Source of the DNA: Burkholderiaceae bacterium
GTDB taxonomy: Bacteria > Pseudomonadota > Gammaproteobacteria > Burkholderiales > Burkholderiaceae_E
Direction: 5' to 3'
DNA: 64,000 nucleotides
Assembly (NCBI GenBank): GCA_021463505.1
Contig: JAJTYR010000007.1
Span: 27,120-91,119 of the forward strand
A program made the translations under genes and the position numbers. Below the pieces are notes generated by a model. It did not search any database and was not told where the DNA came from. It saw nothing but the letters and a program-made list of their open reading frames with translations. Positions 1-8,617 of this stretch are shown piece by piece. How positions within the stretch are numbered: the first letter of the stretch is position 1; each line of letters starts with the position of its first letter.

Positions 1-664
1 CGCACTCGCCGGTGGCGACGGCGCGGATCTGGTCGGTGTCGCCGCCGCGCGGCTTGCGCGCGAAGTTGGCCACGACGCCGCTCGCCCACTGCTCGGCCTG
101 TGCTTCGCCCAGGTGCTCGGACATCGCGCCGATCAGCGACAGCATGTACGGGTGCGCGCCCGAGCGGGTGCAGACCCTGCCCTTCAGTTCCGGTCGTGCG
201 AGGTCTTCGTAGTTGCGCACCAGCGCGGCATCGACCTTTGCCTTGTTGTAGACGATCACGCGTGCGCGCGTGGAAATGCCGAACCACTGGCTGCCCTTGC
301 CGTCGTCGTTGCCGCGCAAGGTGGCTGGAATGCGTGCTTCCAGTGTCGGCGACTTCAGCGGCTGGAACAGACCCTCGACCTGTGCCTTCCACAACCGCGC
401 GGCATCGACCAGCAGGATCACGTCGGCCGGGCTGTTGGCGCCCTCGTTGCGCAGTCGCTCGAGAATGGCCTCATCGCCGGCTTCGATGCGGTTGACCCGG
501 ATGCCGGTCTGCTTCGTGAACCCGGCGTACAGGTTCTCGTCGGTCTGGTAGTGGCGGGCCGAGTACAGGTTGAGCACCTGTTCCTGCGCGCAGACGGCGC
601 CGGCGGCGACGACCGCGCCGAGCGCCAGCGCGGCAGCGAGGACGGAAAACTTCGGGTGGGGCAT
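1..664 (-). CDS. fbpA: Iron(III) ABC transporter substrate-binding protein, FbpA/AfuA type (3' end outside window)
   Basis: Periplasmic binding protein that would deliver ferric iron to an ABC permease. Read on the minus strand from ATG at 664, the protein starts with a typical Sec signal peptide: MPHPKF, a hydrophobic stretch, then a likely cut after VCA. The mature part begins QEQVLNLYSARHYQTDENL, the usual opening of the FbpA/IdiA family, and continues with AGDEAILERL and DVILLVDAARLW, also typical of it. About 221 codons are present without a stop, so roughly a third of the usual 330-340 residues lies left of the window. A Fur-box candidate 89 bases upstream of the start supports iron-regulated expression. 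The cognate permease genes are not visible. The family call is firm; the exact iron chelate is not known. Confidence 0.87.
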   Translation of the reverse strand, partial: MPHPKFSVLAAALALGAVVAAGAVCAQEQVLNLYSARHYQTDENLYAGFTKQTGIRVNRIEAGDEAILERLRNEGANSPADVILLVDAARLWKAQVEGLFQPLKSPTLEARIPATLRGNDDGKGSQWFGISTRARVIVYNKAKVDAALVRNYEDLARPELKGRVCTRSGAHPYMLSLIGAMSEHLGEAQAEQWASGVVANFARKPRGGDTDQIRAVATGEC

Positions 665-752
665 TGCGGCGATCTTTCGAGTCGATGAGGGTCTGGAGGG
701 TCGGGGAGAGCGCCAATCTAAACGAGAAACGCTCGCAATAGACATGACATTT

Positions 753-772
753 AAATGGGAATCCCTATCATT
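753..772. promoter_or_regulatory. Candidate Fur box between fbpA-like gene and DUF2325 gene
   Basis: The 20 bases AAATGGGAATCCCTATCATT match 17 of 20 positions of the Fur-type sequence AAATGAGAATCATTATCATT known from Burkholderia-type promoters. The element sits in a locally AT-rich island within GC-rich DNA, in the 222-base gap between two divergent genes, 89 bases from the fbpA-like start and 114 bases from the DUF2325 start. It could control both. Binding is inferred from sequence only. Confidence 0.6.
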
Positions 773-886
773 TGTCAAGTCCACGCTACGATGAATTCGC
801 ACGACGACCGATTCATGCGACGACAGGTTCACGCCTCGGCCGGCAACGACACCCGGAACCGGGGCGTCACTGCACGGGACACGACG

Positions 887-1210
887 ATGAAGGCTCTGGT
901 GGTGGGCGCCGACAGGCTCGGCAACATTCCGCAGGTGCTGACCGAATACGGCATCTCGATCATGCGCCACGTCTCGGGTCGGGATCCGTCGGCGCAGCGC
1001 GCCGACCGCTCGGTGCCCGCGGGTGCGGAGCTGCTGATCCTGTTCACGGACTTCCTCGGGCACAACGTGATGCGCGGCTATCGCGAGGCAGCGCGCCGGC
1101 AGGGGCTTGCGGTGCTTGCCTGCCGCCGGTCGACCTGCAGCCTGCGCGGCGCGATCGAAAGCTGCGCGTGCTGCCCGCACCGGCGCGACGGTCCCGGCAA
1201 GGACGACTGA
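887..1210 (+). CDS. DUF2325 family small protein with C-terminal cysteine cluster
   Basis: A 107-residue protein of the DUF2325 family, whose biochemical role is not established. It opens MKALVVGADRLGNIPQVL and has the family core ILFTDFLGHNVMRGY at about 51-65. The C-terminal part carries cysteines at 79, 84, 93, 95 and 96, enough to bind a metal ion or iron-sulfur cluster, though this is inference. ATG 887 is chosen because the family alignment begins there; an upstream in-frame ATG at 755 would add unrelated residues and lies on the Fur-box candidate. It is divergent from an iron-transport gene and shares its probable Fur-regulated promoter region, which suggests an iron-linked function. 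Confidence 0.75.
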   Translation: MKALVVGADRLGNIPQVLTEYGISIMRHVSGRDPSAQRADRSVPAGAELLILFTDFLGHNVMRGYREAARRQGLAVLACRRSTCSLRGAIESCACCPHRRDGPGKDD

Positions 1211-1247
1211 CGTACCCCCCCCTCCTGGCGCGAGCGGGCCCTGGCCG

Positions 1248-1253
1248 TAGAAT
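1248..1253 (+). promoter_or_regulatory. -10-like element TAGAAT upstream of prpE
   Basis: TAGAAT lies 46 bases before the prpE start in the only gap upstream of it. No convincing -35 is present. The same hexamer occurs before three other genes in this window (fumarase, MFS carrier, cytochrome c), which raises its credibility slightly. Confidence 0.35.
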
Positions 1254-1298
1254 GCGCGCAGGGGCACGGCATCATCGACGACGAGGAGGAGAGGGGTC

Positions 1299-3221
1299 AT
1301 GGGTGCTGGCGACGTCACCGGGGCGGGCACGCTGCGCGAGTTCCATGCGCGCTCGATCACCGATCGCGAGGGGTTCTGGCGCGAGCAGGCTGCGCTGATC
1401 GACTGGCACGCGCCGTTCGGGCGCGTACTCGACGACTCGAGGCCGCCATTCACGCGCTGGTTCGTCGACGGGCGCACCAATCTGTGCCACAACGCGGTCG
1501 ACCGGCATCTGGCGACGCGACGCGACTCGACGGCGCTGGTCTACGTGTCGACCGAGACCGACACCGAGCGCGTCTACACCTTCGGCGAGTTGCACCGAGA
1601 AGTGGTGCGGATGGCCGCAATCATGCGCGAACTGGGCGTGCGGCGCGGCGACCGGGTGCTGATCTACATGCCGATGATCCCCGAGGCCGCCTTCGCGATG
1701 CTCGCCTGCGCACGCATCGGTGCGATCCACTCGGTGGTGTTCGGCGGCTTTGCCTCGCACAGCCTGGCCAGCCGCATCGACGACGCGAACCCGGTGCTGA
1801 TCGTCAGTGCCGACGCCGGCTCGCGCGCCGGCAAGGTGGTGCCGTACAAGCCGCTGCTCGACGCGGCGATCGCGATGGCGCGCAACCGGCCGGCGAACGT
1901 GCTGATGGTCGACCGTGGGCTCGCAGCGTTCGAACGCGTGGCCGGGCGCGACCATGACCATGCCCGGCTGCGCGAACGTCACCTCGACGCCGAAGTGCCC
2001 ATCGAGTGGCTCGAATCGAACGAAGTCAGCTACACGCTGTACACGTCGGGAACCACCGGTGTGCCCAAGGGCGTGCAGCGCGACGTCGGCGGCTACGCGG
2101 TCGCGCTGGCTGCGTCGATGAAATACATCTTCTGCGGCAACGCCGGAGAGACTTATTTCTCGACCAGCGACATCGGCTGGGTGGTGGGCCACTCGTACAT
2201 CGTCTACGGACCGCTGATCGCCGGCATGGGCACGATCATGTACGAGGGCACGCCTCTGCGCCCTGACGCCGGCATCCTGTGGCAACTGGTCGAGAAATAC
2301 CGCGTCACGGTGATGTTCTCGGCGCCGACAGCGATTCGCGTGCTGAAGAAGCAGGACCCGTCCTGGCTCACCCGTTACGACCTGTCGTCGCTGCGCACGC
2401 TGTTCCTGGCCGGCGAGCCGCTCGACGAGCCGACCGCGCGCTGGATCGGCGAGGCGCTGGGCAAGCCGATCGTCGACAACTACTGGCAGACCGAAACCGG
2501 CTGGCCGATCCTGTCGGTGGCGCACGGCGTGGAGAAGACCCCCACGCGGCTCGGTTCCCCGGGCATGCCGATGTACGGCTACGACCTGCGTCTGCTGCAC
2601 GAGCAGACCGGCGAGGAGGTCGGCACCAACGAGAAGGGCGTGGTGGCGATCATGCCGCCGCTGCCACCGGGCTGCATGCAGACGGTCTGGGGCGACGACG
2701 AGCGCTTCGTGAAGACCTATTTCTCCACCATTCCCGGCAAGCTCGCCTATTCCACCTTCGACTGGGGCATCCGCGACGAAGACGGCTACTACTTCATCCT
2801 CGGGCGCACCGACGACGTGATCAACGTGGCCGGGCACCGGCTCGGCACCCGCGAGATCGAGGAGAGCCTGTCGAGCCACCCGTCGGTGGCCGAATGCGCG
2901 GTGGTCGGCGTGGCCGATTCGCTCAAGGGCCAGGTGGCCATGGCGTTCGTGGTGCTGAAGGATCCGTCGCGGGCCGTTGTCCCCGATGCGCGCCTGGCGC
3001 TCGAGGGCGAGTTGATGGCCACCGTGGACAGACAACTCGGCGCGGTCGCGCGGCCCTCGCGCGTGCATTTCGTGACGCTGCTGCCCAAGACCCGCTCGGG
3101 CAAGGTGCTGCGCCGCTCGATCCAGGCGATCTGCGAGGCGCGCGATCCGGGCGATCTGACCACCATCGAGGATCCGGGCGCACTCGACCAGCTGCGCCAG
3201 GCCGTGGGTCTGCGCAGTTGA
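1299..3221 (+). CDS. prpE: Propionyl-CoA synthetase (AMP-forming)
   Basis: Converts propionate, ATP and CoA to propionyl-CoA, AMP and pyrophosphate in the cytoplasm; normally feeds the 2-methylcitrate cycle. The 640-residue length fits PrpE. The acyl-adenylate P-loop YTSGTTGVPKG is at 248-258, the WQTETGWP substrate and adenylate region is mid-protein, and the C-terminal PKTRSGK motif places the catalytic, normally acetylatable lysine at 602. PrpE rather than Acs is supported by the shorter N-terminus, the RDVGGY stretch after the P-loop and GWPIL after the TETG motif. A GAGGAGGAGAGGGG ribosome-binding region precedes ATG 1299. The other prp genes are not here; a second AMP-forming synthetase (acs) lies 3 kb downstream. 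Confidence 0.93.
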   Translation: MGAGDVTGAGTLREFHARSITDREGFWREQAALIDWHAPFGRVLDDSRPPFTRWFVDGRTNLCHNAVDRHLATRRDSTALVYVSTETDTERVYTFGELHREVVRMAAIMRELGVRRGDRVLIYMPMIPEAAFAMLACARIGAIHSVVFGGFASHSLASRIDDANPVLIVSADAGSRAGKVVPYKPLLDAAIAMARNRPANVLMVDRGLAAFERVAGRDHDHARLRERHLDAEVPIEWLESNEVSYTLYTSGTTGVPKGVQRDVGGYAVALAASMKYIFCGNAGETYFSTSDIGWVVGHSYIVYGPLIAGMGTIMYEGTPLRPDAGILWQLVEKYRVTVMFSAPTAIRVLKKQDPSWLTRYDLSSLRTLFLAGEPLDEPTARWIGEALGKPIVDNYWQTETGWPILSVAHGVEKTPTRLGSPGMPMYGYDLRLLHEQTGEEVGTNEKGVVAIMPPLPPGCMQTVWGDDERFVKTYFSTIPGKLAYSTFDWGIRDEDGYYFILGRTDDVINVAGHRLGTREIEESLSSHPSVAECAVVGVADSLKGQVAMAFVVLKDPSRAVVPDARLALEGELMATVDRQLGAVARPSRVHFVTLLPKTRSGKVLRRSIQAICEARDPGDLTTIEDPGALDQLRQAVGLRS

Positions 3222-3266
3222 CGGCGCAGCCTGGCTGCGCGACGCATTCCTGGGACTGGAGACACG

Positions 3267-3677
3267 ATGAATACGAAGCCCGCCCTGGACGTTGCCGACG
3301 CCCGGTCGATCGCTGCTGCCGCCGAGGCCGAGGCGTTGCGCAACCACTGGGCGGTGTCGATCGCGATCGTCGACGACGGCGGTCAGCTGCTGTGGCTGCA
3401 GCGACTCGACGGCGCGGCGCCGATCTCCGCGCAGATCTGCGAGGCGAAGGCGCGCACCGCGGCGCTCGGACGGCGCGAATCGCGAATCTACGAAGAGATG
3501 ATCAACGGTGGCCGCACGGCCTTCCTGTCGGCGCCGGCGCTCGACGGCATGCTCGAGGGCGGGGTGCCCATTCTCGTCGACGGCCACTGCGTTGGCGCGG
3601 TGGGCGTCTCGGGTGTCAAGTCCACGCAGGACGCGCAGATCGCGCGTGCCGGGATCGCCGCGTTGTCGGCCCGCTGA
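3267..3677 (+). CDS. GlcG/HbpS family protein (DUF336)
   Basis: A 136-residue protein of the GlcG/HbpS-like fold, related to heme-binding HbpS and to GlcG of glycolate loci. Recognised by the sequence pattern AVSIAIVDDGGQLLWLQRLDGA, the KARTAA segment and the C-terminal GAVGVSGVKSTQDAQIARAG, all standard for DUF336. No signal peptide, so cytoplasmic. It follows prpE by 45 bases on the same strand and may be co-transcribed with it, but whether it works with propionate metabolism is unknown. Function cannot be assigned beyond the family. Confidence 0.8.
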   Translation: MNTKPALDVADARSIAAAAEAEALRNHWAVSIAIVDDGGQLLWLQRLDGAAPISAQICEAKARTAALGRRESRIYEEMINGGRTAFLSAPALDGMLEGGVPILVDGHCVGAVGVSGVKSTQDAQIARAGIAALSAR

Positions 3678-3725
3678 GCTTCGTCGGGCCGATGCGAAGC
3701 GGCGGGTCCGGTTCGGCCTGATTCG

Positions 3726-3742
3726 GGCGCGCGATGCGCGCC
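3726..3742. terminator. GC-rich hairpin between convergent genes
   Basis: A perfect 7-bp stem GGCGCGC/GCGCGCC with a GAT loop lies in the 70-base gap between the convergent GlcG-like and coaX genes. It lacks a T-run, so it is at best a weak or factor-assisted bidirectional terminator. Confidence 0.3.
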
Positions 3743-3747
3743 GCGCG

Positions 3748-4521
3748 TCAATGCCCGTCGAGCGACACCGCGATCTGGTAGAGGCCCTCGAGCACCAGGT
3801 TTTCGTGGTAGGTGAACTCGATCGTCAGGCGTGGCCCGAGCGTGCGCGCCGCGCCGCCCGACAGGATGCAGCGCAGGTCGGGATGGTTGCGTTTGTGCAG
3901 GTAATAGAGCCGCTCGACCGCGCCGGCCTGCGCATGGGCGCAGCCCGAGGCGATCGCGTCGACCGTCTGGCGCGGGTAGTCGACGTAATCACCCTGGGCA
4001 TCGGGCAGCGTGGCCGTGTTCTGGTGCAGTGCGCGCACCATCAGCCCCAGACCCGGCATGATGCCGCCGCCGAGGAACTGTCCGTCGGCGGTCAGCAGGT
4101 CCATCGTGGTGGCGGTGCCGCACACCACCACCAGCGCGGGGCGCTCGCCCACCAGCGCGCGCGAACCGATCATCGCGGCCCAGCGGTCGCAGCCGAGCGC
4201 GGCCGGGTTCAGGTAGCCGTTCTTCACGCCGCACTGCTCGGCGCGCGAGGTGATCCAGTGCGGCTCGGGCGCATCGGGCCAGATCTCGAGCGAGCGCAGC
4301 GTGGGGTTGACCACGCCGGTGCCGGCGACATTCGAGATCACGATCGCGTCCGGTGTGGGCTGGTGGCGCCATTGCTTGGTCACCATCGGGATTTCCTCGA
4401 GCAGCACGCGACCGAAGACCTGCTGCTTGTCCTGCGCCAGCGACCGGCCGGCCGACGAGGGCGGGGAGTACGTTCCCCACTTCAGGAACGTGTTGCCGAT
4501 GTCGATCAGCAGGTAGCTCAT
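3748..4521 (-). CDS. coaX: Type III pantothenate kinase
   Basis: Phosphorylates pantothenate, the first step of coenzyme A synthesis. The 257-residue protein begins MSYLLIDIGNT with the acidic phosphate-binding motif at residues 7-11, and has the second conserved motif VVCGTATTMDLL and the GGGIMPGL segment of CoaX. Its ATG at 4521 overlaps the stop of the upstream fumarase by 4 bases (ATGA type), so the two are translationally coupled. In many betaproteobacteria coaX sits next to birA; here it is paired with fumarase, an unusual neighbour. It is the expected type for bacteria that lack CoaA. Confidence 0.92.
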   Translation of the reverse strand: MSYLLIDIGNTFLKWGTYSPPSSAGRSLAQDKQQVFGRVLLEEIPMVTKQWRHQPTPDAIVISNVAGTGVVNPTLRSLEIWPDAPEPHWITSRAEQCGVKNGYLNPAALGCDRWAAMIGSRALVGERPALVVVCGTATTMDLLTADGQFLGGGIMPGLGLMVRALHQNTATLPDAQGDYVDYPRQTVDAIASGCAHAQAGAVERLYYLHKRNHPDLRCILSGGAARTLGPRLTIEFTYHENLVLEGLYQIAVSLDGH

Positions 4522-6044
4522 GATGCCGTGGTGACCGGGATCTTGCCGATGCGCGCCTGCCATTCGCGCGGTCCGGTCTGGTGCACCGAGGTGCCGGCCG
4601 CGTCGACGGCCACCGTCACCGGCATGTCCTGCACCTCGAATTCGTAGATGGCCTCCATGCCGAGGTCGGCGAAGCCGGCCACCCGGGCCTTGCGGATCGA
4701 CTTCGAGACCAGATAGGCCGCGCCGCCCACCGCCATCAGGTAGGCCGCCCGGTGCCGGCGGATCGCGTCGATGGCCGCCGGCCCGCGCTCGGCCTTGCCG
4801 ATCATCGCCAGCAGCCCGGTCTGCGACAGCATCATGTCGGTGAACTTGTCCATCCGCGTCGAGGTGGTCGGCCCCGCCGGCCCCACGACCTCGTCGCGCA
4901 CCGGGTCGACCGGACCGACGTAATAGATCACGCGACCGCTGAAATCGACCGGCAGTGCCTCGCCGCGCGCCAGCATCTGCTGGATGCGCTGGTGGGCCGC
5001 GTCGCGCCCGGTGAGCATCCGGCCCGACAGCAGCAGCGTCTGGCCCGGGCGCCACGAGGTGACTTCCTCGCGCGTCAGCGTGTCCAGGTCCACCCGTTTC
5101 GAGGTGCGCACGTTCGGTGCCCAGTGCACGTCCGGCCAGGCCGACAGCGGCGGAGGCTCGCAGAACGCCGGCCCCGAGCCGTCGAGCACGAAGTGCGCGT
5201 GGCGCGTCGCAGCGCAGTTCGGAATCATCGCCACCGGTTTGGACGCCGCGTGCGTCGCGTACATCGCGATCTTCACGTCGAGCACCGTGCTCAGTCCGCC
5301 CAGCCCCTGCGCACCGATGCCCAGCGCGTTCACCTTCTCGTAGAGCTCGATGCGCAAGGCCTCGAGCGGGTTCGACGGTCCGCGCGCGAGCAGGTCGAAC
5401 ATGTCGAGCGGCTCCATCAGCGATTCCTTGGCCATCAGCATCGCCTTCTCGGCGGTGCCGCCGACGCCGATGCCGAGCATGCCCGGCGGACACCACCCCG
5501 CGCCCATCGTCGGCACCGTCTTCAGGACCCAGTCGACGATCGAGTCCGACGGATTCAGCATGGCGAGCTTCGACTTGTTCTCCGAGCCGCCGCCCTTGGC
5601 CGCCACCGTCACTTCGACCGTCTCGCCGGGCACGAGTTCCACGCTGACCACCGCCGGCGTGTTGTCGCGCGTGTTGCGGCGCTCGAACTGCGGGTCGGCC
5701 ACCACCGACGCGCGCAGCGTGTTCGACGGGTCGAGGTAGGCGCGGCGCACGCCTTCGTCGATCGCCTCGGCCAGCGAGCCGTCGAAGCCCTCGAAGCGCA
5801 CCCCCATGCCGACTTTCAGGAACACGTTGACGATGCCGGTGTCCTGGCACAGCGGGCGGTGGCCTTCGGCGCACATCCGCGAGTTGGTCAGGATCTGGGC
5901 GATCGCGTCCCTGGCGGCCGCACTCTGCTCGCCCCGGTACGCGCGGGCCAGATGCTCGATGTAGTCGCGCGGGTGGTAGTAGCTGATGAACTGCAGTGCA
6001 GCAGCCACCGACTCGATCAGATCGCCCTGCCTGACGACGGCCAT
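4518..6044 (-). CDS. fumA: Fumarate hydratase, class I (iron-sulfur)
   Basis: Interconverts fumarate and L-malate in the TCA cycle using an oxygen-sensitive 4Fe-4S cluster. The protein has 508 residues, the usual length of single-chain class I fumarases. Candidate cluster ligands are the cysteines in CQDTG (C66), WCPPG and PNCAATRH, all at family positions. The N-terminal domain (to about 290) and the C-terminal domain with GRDAAHQR are both complete. ATG 6044 follows a GAGGACACGTC leader. A TAGAAT -10-like element lies 29-34 bases upstream. The gene is first in a two-gene unit with coaX and is divergent from acs. Confidence 0.93.
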   Translation of the reverse strand: MAVVRQGDLIESVAAALQFISYYHPRDYIEHLARAYRGEQSAAARDAIAQILTNSRMCAEGHRPLCQDTGIVNVFLKVGMGVRFEGFDGSLAEAIDEGVRRAYLDPSNTLRASVVADPQFERRNTRDNTPAVVSVELVPGETVEVTVAAKGGGSENKSKLAMLNPSDSIVDWVLKTVPTMGAGWCPPGMLGIGVGGTAEKAMLMAKESLMEPLDMFDLLARGPSNPLEALRIELYEKVNALGIGAQGLGGLSTVLDVKIAMYATHAASKPVAMIPNCAATRHAHFVLDGSGPAFCEPPPLSAWPDVHWAPNVRTSKRVDLDTLTREEVTSWRPGQTLLLSGRMLTGRDAAHQRIQQMLARGEALPVDFSGRVIYYVGPVDPVRDEVVGPAGPTTSTRMDKFTDMMLSQTGLLAMIGKAERGPAAIDAIRRHRAAYLMAVGGAAYLVSKSIRKARVAGFADLGMEAIYEFEVQDMPVTVAVDAAGTSVHQTGPREWQARIGKIPVTTAS

Positions 6045-6072
6045 GACGTGTCCTCGTGCAAACCGGGCGTCG

Positions 6073-6078
6073 ATTCTA
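6073..6078 (-). promoter_or_regulatory. -10-like TAGAAT for fumarase
   Basis: Reading on the minus strand, TAGAAT is centred about 31 bases before the fumarase ATG and would give a leader of roughly 20 nucleotides. No good -35 match is seen. The hexamer recurs before other genes in the window. Confidence 0.4.
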
Positions 6079-6259
6079 GCGGAACGTGGATATGGTGCGG
6101 CCGCGGTCTACGCCGGGACTATCCTATTGCGGCGCATCAAGCGCATGGGGCGGCGCACGCAGGCCGGCCGATCGGGGCCGGCGTAAGCGAGTCGTAAGGC
6201 ATCGCTCGTAATGTGCCCGCAGTCGGCAAAGGCAGGAAGTGCGAACAGGAGGACGAGCG

Positions 6260-8245
6260 ATGTCGGCTCAGATCGAATCGGTGTTGCAGGAAGCCAGGCT
6301 GTTTCCGCCGCCCGAGGCATTCCGTAGACAGGCGACGATTTCGGGGACCGAGCAGTACGAAGCGCTGTGCGCCGAGGCGTCGAAGGACCACGCGGGGTTC
6401 TGGGCGCGCCTGGCGCGCGAGCACCTGGTCTGGCACAAGCCGTTCACGCGTGCGCTCGACGACACGAACGCGCCGTTCTACAGGTGGTTCGCCGACGGCG
6501 AGCTGAACGTCTCCTACAACTGCCTCGACCGGCACATCGGCACGCCGGTCGAGAACAGGACGGCGATCATCTTCGAGGCCGACGATGGCGCCGTCACCAC
6601 GGTCACCTATCGCGAACTGCTGCAGCGGGTGAGTCGCTTCGCCAACGGGCTCAAGGCATTGGGCTACAAGCGCGGTGACCGCGCGATCGTCTACCTGCCG
6701 ATGTCGATCCAGGGTGTGGTCGCGATGCAGGCCTGCGCGCGCCTGGGCATCATCCACTCGGTGGTGTTCGGCGGCTTCTCGGCCAAGAGCCTGCACGAGC
6801 GCATCGTCGACGTGGGCGCCACGCTGGTCATCACGGCCGACGAACAGGTACGCGGCGGCAAGCGCGTGCCGCTGAAGGCCGCGGTCGACGAAGCCTTCAC
6901 GATGGGTAGCTGCGAGGCGGTCCGCAAGGTCATCGTCTACCGGCGCACTGGCGCGGGCGCGACGATGCAGGCGGGTCGCGATCTCGGCTGGGAGCAGGTC
7001 ATCGAAGGCCAGTCGGCCGACTGCCCGCCCGAATGGGTCGACGCGGATCATCCGCTGTTCGTGCTCTACACGTCGGGCTCCACCGGCAAGCCCAAGGGCG
7101 TGCAGCATTCGTCAGCCGGATTCCTGCTCGGCGCCGCGCTCACCGTGAAGTGGGTGTTCGACCTCAAGCCCGGCGACGTCTACTGGTGCACGGCCGATAT
7201 CGGCTGGGTCACCGGGCACACCTACATCGTCTACGGCCCTACCGCCTGCGGCGCCACGCAGGTCATCTTCGAGGGCATCCCCACGTTCCCGAACCCGGGC
7301 CGCTTCTGGGAGATGATCGACCGCCACAAGGTCAGCATCTTCTACACCGCGCCTACCGCGATCCGCTCGCTGGTGCGCGCCGGTGAAACCTCGCCCGACC
7401 ATCACCCGAAGAAGTACGATCTGTCGTCGCTGCGCCTGCTCGGATCGGTCGGCGAGCCGATCAATCCGGAAGCGTGGATGTGGTACTACGAGAACGTCGG
7501 CCGCGGGCGCTGCCCGATCGTCGACACCTGGTGGCAGACGGAAACCGGCGCGACGATGATCTCGCCACTGCCGGGGGTACACGCGCTCAAGCCGGGCTCG
7601 TGCACCATGCCGCTGCCGGGCATCGCCGCGGCAATCATCGACGAGGCGGGCGGCGAGGTCGAGAAAGGCAAGGGCGGTTTCCTCGCCATCACGAAACCCT
7701 GGCCGTCGATGATCCGCACGATCTGGGGCGATCCCGAGCGCTACAGGAAGACGTACTTCCCGCCGGAAGTCCAGGGTGGGCGCTATTACGTCGCCGGCGA
7801 TGGCGCGATGCGCGACGAAGACGGCTACTTCCGCGTGATGGGCCGCATCGACGACGTGCTCAACGTGTCGGGCCATCGCCTGGGCACGATGGAGATCGAG
7901 TCGGCGCTGGTGGCGCATCCGCTGGTCGCCGAGGCGGCAGTGGTCGGGCGGCCCGACGAGCTGACCGGCGAGGCCATCTCCGCCTTCGTCGTCCTCAAGC
8001 AGGCGCGGCCCGCCGGCGAGGCGGCAGCAAAGGTGGCGAAAGAGCTGCGCGACTGGGTCGGCAAGGAGATCGGCCCGATCGCCAAGCCCAGGGACATCCG
8101 CTTCGGCGACAACCTGCCCAAGACCCGTTCGGGCAAGATCATGCGCCGGCTGTTGCGGTCCCTGGCCAAGGGCGAGTCGATCACGCAGGACGTGTCGACG
8201 CTCGAGAACCCGGGCATTCTCGACCAGTTGAAGCAGTCGCTGTGA
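6260..8245 (+). CDS. acs: Acetyl-CoA synthetase (AMP-forming)
   Basis: Activates acetate to acetyl-CoA through acetyl-AMP in the cytoplasm. The 661-residue length fits Acs. The P-loop [11 protein letters not shown] is at 270-280, WWQTETG is present, and the catalytic lysine of PKTRSGK is K626, the usual target of reversible acetylation. ATG 6260 is preferred over an in-frame ATG at 6239 because AGGAGG lies at 6247-6252, seven bases upstream. It is divergent from fumarase. Downstream genes on the same strand encode a TPR protein and a sodium-solute symporter pair, consistent with an acetate or short-chain acid uptake and activation unit. Confidence 0.94.
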   Translation: MSAQIESVLQEARLFPPPEAFRRQATISGTEQYEALCAEASKDHAGFWARLAREHLVWHKPFTRALDDTNAPFYRWFADGELNVSYNCLDRHIGTPVENRTAIIFEADDGAVTTVTYRELLQRVSRFANGLKALGYKRGDRAIVYLPMSIQGVVAMQACARLGIIHSVVFGGFSAKSLHERIVDVGATLVITADEQVRGGKRVPLKAAVDEAFTMGSCEAVRKVIVYRRTGAGATMQAGRDLGWEQVIEGQSADCPPEWVDADHPLFVLYTSGSTGKPKGVQHSSAGFLLGAALTVKWVFDLKPGDVYWCTADIGWVTGHTYIVYGPTACGATQVIFEGIPTFPNPGRFWEMIDRHKVSIFYTAPTAIRSLVRAGETSPDHHPKKYDLSSLRLLGSVGEPINPEAWMWYYENVGRGRCPIVDTWWQTETGATMISPLPGVHALKPGSCTMPLPGIAAAIIDEAGGEVEKGKGGFLAITKPWPSMIRTIWGDPERYRKTYFPPEVQGGRYYVAGDGAMRDEDGYFRVMGRIDDVLNVSGHRLGTMEIESALVAHPLVAEAAVVGRPDELTGEAISAFVVLKQARPAGEAAAKVAKELRDWVGKEIGPIAKPRDIRFGDNLPKTRSGKIMRRLLRSLAKGESITQDVSTLENPGILDQLKQSL

Positions 8246-8257
8246 GGTAGGGAGACC

Positions 8258-8279
8258 GGGCCGCCCCTCCGGGTGGCCC
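8258..8279 (+). promoter_or_regulatory. Hairpin 1 after acs
   Basis: GGGCCGCCC pairs with GGGTGGCCC (one G-U pair) around a CTCC loop, starting 13 bases after the acs stop. There is no T-run, so it is unlikely to be an intrinsic terminator. It may stabilise the acs message 3' end or attenuate read-through into the downstream genes. Confidence 0.4.
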
Positions 8280-8289
8280 GCAACAGACG

Positions 8290-8312
8290 CAGGCGGACGA
8301 TGTATCCGCCTG
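8290..8312 (+). promoter_or_regulatory. Hairpin 2 before YggT-like gene
   Basis: A perfect 8-bp stem CAGGCGGA/TCCGCCTG with a 7-base loop, ending 20 bases before the next start codon and just ahead of its probable ribosome-binding site (CGGGGAGA). Together with the hairpin at 8258-8279 it fills most of this 86-base gap. Confidence 0.4.
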
Positions 8313-8331
8313 CCTCGGGGAGACGCGAAGC

Positions 8332-8613
8332 GTGCCGAGTGTGGTGATCGTCCTCAAGGGACTGGTCGAGTTCGCCGGGCTGCTGCTGCTGGGGCAGGGC
8401 CTCGTGTTCCTGATGAGCTTCGGCCGCCACGAGTCCAATCCGGTCTACCGGGTCATGCGCTTTCTCACCTCTCCGGTCACCCGGCTCGTGCGGCGTCTCG
8501 CGCCGGCGTTCGTCGTCGATCGCCACGTTCCGGCGCTGGCGTTCATTCTGCTGTTCTGGATCTGGGTGGCCCTCACGGTGGCCAAGCTCAGGCTCCAGAT
8601 GCCCGCGAGCTGA
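8332..8613 (+). CDS. Small two-helix membrane protein, YggT-like
   Basis: A 93-residue protein with two predicted membrane helices (about 5-29 and 66-86) joined by a basic segment, NPVYRVMRFLTSPVTRLVRR. That segment resembles the linker of YggT-family membrane proteins, but the match is partial and the protein has only one YggT-like repeat. Start is GTG 8332 with CGGGGAGA just upstream; no ATG is available. The next gene starts 4 bases after its stop, so the two are probably co-transcribed. Function unknown. Confidence 0.6.
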   Translation: MPSVVIVLKGLVEFAGLLLLGQGLVFLMSFGRHESNPVYRVMRFLTSPVTRLVRRLAPAFVVDRHVPALAFILLFWIWVALTVAKLRLQMPAS

Positions 8614-8617
8614 GACG

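Noticed and set aside
1272..3587. Very long open frame on the strand opposite prpE
   Set aside because: Histidine/arginine-rich translation with no domain; it is the shadow of a GC-rich gene. Similar antisense frames opposite parE (13743-17024), the symporter, fumarase, rne and lepA were dismissed for the same reason.
6239..6259. Earlier ATG for acs
   Set aside because: It would place AGGAGG inside the coding sequence; ATG 6260 has ideal spacing to it.
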